Part shown: positions 58,764 through 64,000 of the stretch, in pieces
Layout of the letters: the number at the start of each line of letters is the position of its first letter
Numbering within the stretch: position 1 is the stretch's first letter
DNA from: an uncultured Paenibacillus sp.
GTDB taxonomy: Bacteria; Bacillota; Bacilli; Paenibacillales; Paenibacillaceae
Length of the DNA: 64,000 nucleotides
Direction: 5' to 3'
NCBI GenBank assembly: GCA_937895345.1
Contig: CALAWP010000012.1
Coordinates: 12,160-76,159, forward strand
Position numbers and translations under genes: made by a program
Notes under the pieces: model-generated
What the model saw: the letters and a program-made list of their open reading frames with translations, nothing else
Databases searched by the model: none
Told to the model about the DNA's origin: nothing

Positions 58764-60155
58764 ATGGCAATGGATTACCGGATCGAGAAAGATACGATGG
58801 GAGAAATTAAAGTTCCTGCGGACAAGCTTTGGGGAGCCCAAACGCAGCGGAGCCTGCAAAATTTTAAAATCGGCGGCGAGCGCATGCCGATCGAAGTCGT
58901 GTACGCGATGGCAATCATCAAAAAAGCGTCCGCCAACGCAAACAGCAAGCTGGGCGTGCTGGACGAGGAGAAAGCGGCCGTCATCGGCGAAGCGGTCGAC
59001 GAAATTTTGGCGGGCAAATGGGACGAGCACTTCCCGCTCGTCGTTTGGCAGACGGGCAGCGGCACGCAAACGAACATGAACGTCAACGAGGTGGTCGCCC
59101 ATCGCGCCAACCAGCTGCTGCAGGAGCGCGGCAGCGACAAGCGGATCCACCCGAACGACGACGTCAACCGTTCCCAAAGCTCGAACGACACGTTCCCGGC
59201 GGCGATGCACATCGCGGGCGTCATCGCGGTGGAGGACCGCCTCATTCCGGCGCTGGACGTGCTGAACGGCACGCTTCGCGACAAGATGGAGAAGTTCGCC
59301 GACATCGTCAAGATCGGCCGCACGCATCTGCAGGATGCGACGCCGCTGACGCTCGGCCAAGAAATCAGCGGCTGGTCCGCCATGCTGGACAAGACGCGCG
59401 CCATGCTGGTGCAAAGCGTCGATACGATGAGAGAGCTGGCGCTCGGCGGTACGGCGGTAGGCACCGGGCTTAACGCGCATCCGGATTATGCGGTTGCGGT
59501 TGCCGAAGAAGTGACGAAGCTGACGGGCAAGTCGTTTGTGACGGCAGCCAACAAGTTCCATTCGTTGACGAGCCACGATCAAATCGTTTACGCGCACGGC
59601 GCGATCAAAGCGCTGGCGGCCGATCTGATGAAGATCGCCAACGACGTCAGATGGCTGGCGAGCGGGCCTCGCTGCGGCATCGGCGAAATAACGATTCCGG
59701 AAAACGAGCCGGGCAGCTCCATCATGCCGGGCAAAGTGAATCCGACGCAAAGCGAAGCGCTGACGATGGCGGTATGCCAAGTCATCGGCAACGATACGGC
59801 GATCGGCATGGCGGCCAGCCAGGGCAACTTCGAGCTGAACGTGTTCAAGCCGGTCATTATGTACAATTTCCTGCAATCCTTGGCGCTCATGGCCGACTCG
59901 ATGCTGTCGTTCAACAATAACTGCGCCGTCGGCATCGAGCCGAACGAAGCGGTTATCAAGCGCAACCTGGAGCAATCGCTCATGCTCGTCACGGCGCTGA
60001 ATCCGCATATCGGCTACGAGAATGCGGCGGCCATCGCCAAGAACGCCCATAAGAAGGGCACGACGCTGAAGGAATCCGCCATCGAAAGCGGTCTTCTGAC
60101 GGCGGAGCAATTCGATCAATACGTACGTCCGGAAAACATGATCGGCAAACGTTAA
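58764..60155 (+). CDS. fumC: Fumarate hydratase class II
   Basis: 463-residue tricarboxylic-acid-cycle enzyme interconverting fumarate and malate, active as tetramer. Signatures: VWQTGSGTQTNMNVNEVVAHRA (substrate site), NRSQSSNDTFPAAMHIAG, IGRTHLQDATPLTLGQE with the catalytic histidine and the lyase signature GSSIMPGKVNPTQSEA. The HLQDATPLTLGQE and SQSSNDTFP forms fit fumarase rather than aspartase. The ATG has AAAGGAG 6 bases upstream. A hairpin terminator follows. Confidence 0.95.
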   Translation: MAMDYRIEKDTMGEIKVPADKLWGAQTQRSLQNFKIGGERMPIEVVYAMAIIKKASANANSKLGVLDEEKAAVIGEAVDEILAGKWDEHFPLVVWQTGSGTQTNMNVNEVVAHRANQLLQERGSDKRIHPNDDVNRSQSSNDTFPAAMHIAGVIAVEDRLIPALDVLNGTLRDKMEKFADIVKIGRTHLQDATPLTLGQEISGWSAMLDKTRAMLVQSVDTMRELALGGTAVGTGLNAHPDYAVAVAEEVTKLTGKSFVTAANKFHSLTSHDQIVYAHGAIKALAADLMKIANDVRWLASGPRCGIGEITIPENEPGSSIMPGKVNPTQSEALTMAVCQVIGNDTAIGMAASQGNFELNVFKPVIMYNFLQSLALMADSMLSFNNNCAVGIEPNEAVIKRNLEQSLMLVTALNPHIGYENAAAIAKNAHKKGTTLKESAIESGLLTAEQFDQYVRPENMIGKR

Positions 60156-60232
60156 GTCGGTAGAGCGCATAGACGGCGGCCCCGCCAGACGGCGCCCCTG
60201 CTGGCGACGAACGTCGCTGCTTGCCGCCAGCT

Positions 60233-60265
60233 CCGCCATTGACGCGGGGTTGGCGGTTTGTTTTT
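60233..60265 (+). terminator. Terminator of fumC
   Basis: CCGCCA (60233-60238) / TGGCGG (60251-60256) followed by TTTGTTTTT. Upstream GC-rich stems between 60175 and 60230 may extend the structure. Confidence 0.78.
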
Positions 60266-60312
60266 CGCTTCCGGCGCAGAACCATCATTTTTGAAAAAAG
60301 TGGGTAAAAACG

Positions 60313-62265
60313 ATGCATTTATTATCGGTCGAGCATATAACGAAAAGCTACGGGGAAAAGCTGCTGTTCCAGGATGTCGCCTTTGGCGTCGAGGAAGGGG
60401 ACCGCATCGGCGTTATCGGAGTAAACGGCACCGGGAAGTCGACCTTTCTGAAGGTGATCGCGGGCTTGGAGCCTCCGGATTCGGGATCGGTATCGGTCGG
60501 GAATCGGGTGCTGATCCGCATGCTGGCGCAGGACCCCGTCTTTGCCGAAGGAGAGACGGCGCTGGAGCATGTGCTGGGCGGAGATTCGCCCCAGCTTCGC
60601 GCGGTGCGGGCTTATCGGGAGGCGCTTGAAGCGGCTTCGTTGAATCCGGGCGACGAGCGGGTTCAGGCGGATTTGGTGAAGGCGAACGCGCGCATGGACG
60701 AGCTGGACGCCTGGCAGCTGGAAAGCGAAGCGAAGACGGCGTTGTCGAAGCTCGGCATCGAGCAATACGACGCAAGGGTGGAGACGATGTCGGGCGGCCA
60801 GCGAAAGCGGGTGGCGATGGCGGCCGCGCTGCTGCTGCCCTCGGACATTCTTATCCTGGACGAGCCGACGAACCATATAGACAACGAATCGGTCGCCTGG
60901 CTGGAAGCGATGCTGCAGAAGCGGCGAGGCGCGCTTCTTATGATTACGCACGACCGGTATTTTTTGGACCGGGTGTGCAATCGCGTCATTGAGCTGGACC
61001 GGGGCAAAGCTTATTTTTATCAAGCCAATTACAGCCGCTTTTTGGAGCTGAAGCTGGAGAGGGAGGAGCGCGAGGCCGCGGAGGAGTCCAAACGGCAAAA
61101 TCTGCTCCGCAACGAGCTGGCATGGATTCGCCGCGGCGCCAAGGCGCGGACGACGAAGCAGAAGGCGCGCATCGACCGGTTCGAGGCGCTGCAGGCGGCG
61201 GGTCCGAAGGAAAGCGGCGGCAAGCTCGAGCTTTCCGTCGCATCGTCCAGGCTGGGCAAAAAAATAATGGAAGCCGAGCATGTGTCCAAATCGTTCGGCG
61301 ACCGTACGATCATTCGGGATTTCAGCTATGTCGCGGTGCCGGAAGACCGCGTCGGCATCGTCGGCCGGAACGGTACCGGCAAATCGACCTTGCTGAAGCT
61401 GATCGCGGGCCGGCTGGAGCCGGATGCGGGCAAGCTGGAGCTGGGACCGACCGTCAAGCTGGGATGGTTCTCGCAGGAACGCGAGGAGATGGACGAATCG
61501 CTGCGCGTCATCGAATATATCCGCGAAGGAGCGGAGCAGGTCAGGACGGCGGACGGAACGGCGATTTCCGCCGCTCAGATGCTGGAGCGTTTCCTGTTCC
61601 CTCCGGCGATGCAGTGGACGCCGATCGCCAAGCTTTCGGGCGGAGAGAAGCGCCGGCTGCAGCTGCTGCGCGTGCTCATGGACGCGCCGAACGTGCTGCT
61701 GCTGGACGAGCCGACGAACGATCTCGATATCGCGACGTTGACTGTGCTGGAAGATTACTTGGACGACTTTCCGGGCGTTGTGTTTGTTGTTTCCCATGAC
61801 CGTTACTTTTTGGACCGGACGGCCGAGCGCATATTCGCGTTTGAAGGAGACGGCGTCATTACGCAGCATACCGGCAACTATTCCGATTACAGGGAATATG
61901 CGGCAGGTCGCGAACGGCAGGGGGAAGCTTCCCGGCATGCCGCCGACGGCGGAAGCGGCCGTGACGTCCGCGGCGATGCGGCGTCCGAATCGGCTGCCGG
62001 CAAGCCGGCCGGCCGGGAGCGGCAGCTGAAGATGTCGTATAAAGACCAGCGCGATTACGAAACGATCGAAGAGCGGATTGCGGAGGCGGAAGCGAAGCTG
62101 GACGCGGTCGGGGCGAAGATGGAGGCAGCGGCCAGCGACGCCGCAAGGCTGCAAGAGCTTATGCTGGAACAGCAGCGGCTGGAGGAAGAGCTGGAGAGGC
62201 TGATGGACCGCTGGGCCGAGCTGAGCGAGCTGGCGGAGCAGATTGCCTCTCAGAAGCGTACTTAG
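60313..62265 (+). CDS. ABC-F family ATPase (Uup/YfmR-like)
   Basis: 650-residue soluble protein with two ATPase domains and no membrane part. Walker A sites are GVNGTGKST (K42) and GRNGTGKST (K357); signatures are MSGGQRKR and LSGGEKRR; Walker B ILDEPTNHID and LLDEPTNDLD. The inter-domain linker has basic RGAKARTTKQKARID as in ribosome-binding ABC-F proteins. The C-terminus forms a coiled coil (YETIEERIAEAEAKLDAVGAKMEAAA ... LEEELERLMDRWAEL) as in Uup and YfmR. It probably acts on ribosomes rather than in transport. A downstream FAH-family gene lies 26 bases away. Confidence 0.94.
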   Translation: MHLLSVEHITKSYGEKLLFQDVAFGVEEGDRIGVIGVNGTGKSTFLKVIAGLEPPDSGSVSVGNRVLIRMLAQDPVFAEGETALEHVLGGDSPQLRAVRAYREALEAASLNPGDERVQADLVKANARMDELDAWQLESEAKTALSKLGIEQYDARVETMSGGQRKRVAMAAALLLPSDILILDEPTNHIDNESVAWLEAMLQKRRGALLMITHDRYFLDRVCNRVIELDRGKAYFYQANYSRFLELKLEREEREAAEESKRQNLLRNELAWIRRGAKARTTKQKARIDRFEALQAAGPKESGGKLELSVASSRLGKKIMEAEHVSKSFGDRTIIRDFSYVAVPEDRVGIVGRNGTGKSTLLKLIAGRLEPDAGKLELGPTVKLGWFSQEREEMDESLRVIEYIREGAEQVRTADGTAISAAQMLERFLFPPAMQWTPIAKLSGGEKRRLQLLRVLMDAPNVLLLDEPTNDLDIATLTVLEDYLDDFPGVVFVVSHDRYFLDRTAERIFAFEGDGVITQHTGNYSDYREYAAGRERQGEASRHAADGGSGRDVRGDAASESAAGKPAGRERQLKMSYKDQRDYETIEERIAEAEAKLDAVGAKMEAAASDAARLQELMLEQQRLEEELERLMDRWAELSELAEQIASQKRT

Positions 62266-62291
62266 CAATAGATTTAAGGAGAGGGTCGCAA

Positions 62292-62942
62292 ATGAGCCAT
62301 TTGAACGGCGGGGCAGGTCTTGGACCTGTCCGCAATATATATTGCATCGGCCGCAACTACCGGCTGCATGCGCTCGAGCTGGGCAACGAAGTGCCGAGCG
62401 AGCCGCTCGTATTTACAAAGCCGACTCATGCCGCGGTGCCGATGGACGGACGCTCTATCGAGCTTCCGAAGGGCGTGGGCGAGATTCATTTTGAGCTGGA
62501 AATCGTGCTTCGGATCGGGGAGCGTTATGAGTTTGGAGCAGACGCGGACCAGAGCATCGACGCCATGACGCTGGGCCTCGACTTCACGCTGCGTGACGTG
62601 CAATCGAAGCTGAAAGCGAAGGGCCAGCCGTGGCTGCCGGCCAAAGGCTTCCGCCATTCCGCGCCGCTTGGCGAATGGATCCCGTATCCCGGACACGAGG
62701 CGTTGGCCGCACGGGAGTTTACGCTGCTGCGGGGAGGCGGGCAGGTTCAGCGCGGATGCGCCAAGGACATGCTGTTCCCGGTGCCGGAGCTGATTCGCCA
62801 TATCGAATCGAATTATGGCCTCGGGCCGGGCGACCTGATCTTCACCGGTACGCCGGCCGGAGTGGCCGCGCTTCAGGACGGAGATACGCTGCAGGCGCTT
62901 TGGGACGACAGGGAGCTGGGCAGCTGCGTCGTTCGATTGTGA
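62292..62942 (+). CDS. Fumarylacetoacetate hydrolase family protein
   Basis: 216-residue metal-dependent enzyme of the FAH family. Motifs: YCIGRNYRLHALELGNEVPSEPLVFTKPT, the metal site GEIHFELEIVLRIG (glutamates) and LDFTLRDVQSKLKAKGQPWLPAKGF, and GPGDLIFTGTPAGVAALQDGD. Family members open or decarboxylate keto acids such as acylpyruvates. It is in the same orientation as the ABC-F gene and may be co-transcribed. Confidence 0.93.
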   Translation: MSHLNGGAGLGPVRNIYCIGRNYRLHALELGNEVPSEPLVFTKPTHAAVPMDGRSIELPKGVGEIHFELEIVLRIGERYEFGADADQSIDAMTLGLDFTLRDVQSKLKAKGQPWLPAKGFRHSAPLGEWIPYPGHEALAAREFTLLRGGGQVQRGCAKDMLFPVPELIRHIESNYGLGPGDLIFTGTPAGVAALQDGDTLQALWDDRELGSCVVRL

Positions 62943-63006
62943 TTCGCGAGCGAATCGCCTCGCTATAAGTTTGACTTTAAGCTGGATGAGCGCCATCCGG
63001 CCCCAA

Positions 63007-63043
63007 AAACAGCCAGTCCGGACTCGGTCCGGTCTGGCTGTTT
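63007..63043. terminator. Terminator between convergent genes
   Basis: AAACAGCCAGTCCGGAC (63007-63023) / GTCCGGTCTGGCTGTTT (63027-63043), 17-bp stem with one mismatch and a 3-base loop. A-rich and T-rich ends on opposite sides suit both the FAH gene and the dps gene. Confidence 0.88.
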
Positions 63044-63067
63044 CATCGTTTACGGGAGCGTTTCGCA

Positions 63068-63505
63068 TTATCTGCCGTTGAAGGCGCTGAGCATCCATAC
63101 ATGTTTTTCGAGCGAAGTATGGATGGAGAGCAGCATATCGGCCGTCGTCTCGTCGCCTGCCGCCTGCGCGGCCTCCATGCCTTCCTTCAGCTCGTCGATG
63201 ACGGTCGTGAAATCGTGAATCAGCTGATCGACCATTTCCACGGCGGTCTCGTTGCCTGCGGCTTCCTGGACGCTGGACGCCTCCAGGTAATCGCTCATTT
63301 TTGCCAGCGGCTGGCCTTTGACCGCCAGCAGCCGCTCCGCGATTTCGTCCACGTGAAGCGCAGCCTCCTCGTACAGCTCTTGAAACTTCGCATGCAGCGT
63401 AAAAAATTGGGAGCCTTTCACATACCAGTGGTAATTGTGAAGCTTAACGTACAGTACGCTCCAGTTGGCAATTTGCCTGTTCAAATGTTGTTGAATGGTG
63501 GTCAT
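63068..63505 (-). CDS. dps: Dps family DNA-binding ferritin-like protein
   Basis: 145-residue mini-ferritin that protects DNA by oxidising iron with peroxide. The intersubunit ferroxidase ligands have classic spacing: H26, H38, D53 and E57 (YHWYVKG ... FQELYEEAALHVDEIAERLL). The ATG at 63505 is preferred over 63514, which touches the AAAGGA ribosome site. A perfect PerR box overlaps the promoter about 250 bases upstream, giving a long leader. In B. subtilis the homologue MrgA is PerR-regulated. Confidence 0.93.
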   Translation of the reverse strand: MTTIQQHLNRQIANWSVLYVKLHNYHWYVKGSQFFTLHAKFQELYEEAALHVDEIAERLLAVKGQPLAKMSDYLEASSVQEAAGNETAVEMVDQLIHDFTTVIDELKEGMEAAQAAGDETTADMLLSIHTSLEKHVWMLSAFNGR

Positions 63506-63750
63506 ATCAATCATCCTTTCCGTATTTGCAAAATGTGAAAATGACGATGCCGCCGTAAACGCGGTTGTCGGCCAGTCTGCTTGCTCTTTGCTAGTCTGCG
63601 CTGGAAAATGCGATCGAATACGGAAATTTTGCCGTCAACATGCAAAATCCGCATGATCGCCTTTCGCGATGGATGCCCTCATGGAAGGATCAATCCTGGA
63701 TGTATGACTCAGAAATAGAAGGAGCAATCTTGTTTGCATTAATTCCTTAT

Positions 63751-63784
63751 TTATAATTATTATAAACTAGAGTTGATTTGTCAA
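63751..63784 (-). promoter_or_regulatory. dps promoter with perfect PerR box
   Basis: TTATAATTATTATAA at 63751-63765 matches the PerR consensus (TTATAATnATTATAA) at every position. On the minus strand TTGACA (63784-63779) precedes it, with TATAAT or AATAAT (14- or 17-base spacer) inside the box. Repressor binding would block the -10. Confidence 0.85.
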
Positions 63785-63804
63785 GACCCAGGGACAAAAT
63801 CGGC

Positions 63805-63946
63805 AAGTTTGTCTGCGACCTTGGCAAGTTCGTCCGCGACCTTGTAGCGGGTAATTGTGGAGCGCAGCAAGCGTGTAAGTTCGCCCGCGACCTTGCAGCG
63901 GGTAAGTCTGGTGCGCAGCAAGCGTGCAAGTTCGTCCGCGACCTTG
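63805..63946. repeat. 51-bp tandem repeat
   Basis: Copies starting AAGTTCGTCCGCGACC (or AAGTTCGCCCGCGACC) at 63826, 63877 and 63928 (the last partial) with spacing of 51 bases each, preceded by a short degenerate unit at 63805. Each full copy continues with a CTTGTAGCGGGTAA-like part and ends GCGCAGCAAGCGTG. It lies just upstream of the dps promoter. Confidence 0.8.
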
Positions 63947-64000
63947 TGTCAACTGCAAACGAAAATTCCTCAAAATCTGCACTTGAAAATTCCCCAAAAA

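Larger units (their letters stand above)
63506..64000. other. 495-base intergenic end region: dps leader, promoter and tandem repeat
   Basis: 63506-63745 is the untranslated leader of dps and contains a small hairpin (GCATGATCGCC near 63651) but no recognisable gene. 63751-63784 holds the promoter and PerR box. From 63800 to 63946 there is a 51-bp tandem repeat, and the last 50 bases hold two copies of a CTGCA-type word followed by GAAAATTCC. Confidence 0.6.

Noticed and set aside
60322..62268. Open frame of about 650 codons antisense to the ABC-F gene
   Set aside because: Same reason: exact shadow of a conserved gene, low-complexity Arg/Leu/Gln composition.
63805..63946. 51-bp array considered as a CRISPR or coding repeat
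   Set aside because: There are no unique spacers. The minus-strand frame it encodes (Cys/Ala/Arg-rich) has no ribosome site and lies across a promoter region.

Overview
The window looks like a chromosome segment from an endospore-forming, moderately GC-rich Firmicute of the Paenibacillaceae (Paenibacillus/Cohnella type). The reasons are a GerA/GerB/GerC germination operon, a Tlp small acid-soluble spore protein behind a sigma-G-like promoter, a CotD-like coat protein, strong AGGAGG-type ribosome sites with many TTG/GTG starts, and paired YesM/YesN-type sugar regulators beside LplABC-type transporters. The genus is an inference; there is no rRNA or other phylogenetic marker in the window.

Layout. 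1-3861: 3' part of a spore germination operon (A, C, a small two-helix membrane protein, and a B permease with a single-base frameshift). 3945-6906: a GAF/LuxR-type regulator, a lipoprotein and an unknown membrane protein. 6958-10713: a heterodimeric ABC exporter with one degenerate ATP site. 10714-11263: a non-coding stretch with a 52-bp tandem repeat. 11264-16264: a GPH-family symporter, an unknown protein, glpD with a visible antitermination leader, glpP, and an MgtC-family protein. 16301-18052: tlp, a MerR/TipAS regulator and a Lin0512-family protein. 18135-24612: a Fur-box-controlled siderophore cluster (Btr-like regulator, FeuABC-like importer, double-domain esterase). 24662-28359: a second ABC exporter pair on the minus strand. 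28498-34978: an aminoglycoside nucleotidyltransferase-like gene, an APH-like kinase, exonuclease III, a DUF4190 protein, an LTA-synthase-family gene and a YdeI-like gene.

35255-49938 holds two complete sugar-uptake modules, both on the plus strand but in mirrored order: kinase-regulator-binding protein-permease-permease, then permease-permease-binding protein-regulator-kinase. Neither carries an ATPase or a glycosidase, so a shared MsmX-type ATPase elsewhere is inferred. 50042-64000 is mostly housekeeping: cotD-like, a DMT transporter, a KapD-like exonuclease, uppP, two MFS transporters (one frameshifted), a DUF1648 protein, a methyltransferase, a Dabb protein, KDPG aldolase, fumC, an ABC-F protein, a fumarylacetoacetate-hydrolase-family protein, and dps behind a perfect PerR box. 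The window ends in a 51-bp tandem repeat.

I see no phage, insertion sequence, CRISPR array, tRNA or rRNA. No clearly new multi-gene system is evident. The most unusual items are the fused tandem esterase in the siderophore operon, the mirrored transporter/two-component modules with a shared upstream motif, an intergenic block before the LTA synthase that ends in a terminator, and two single-base frameshifts in otherwise intact genes.
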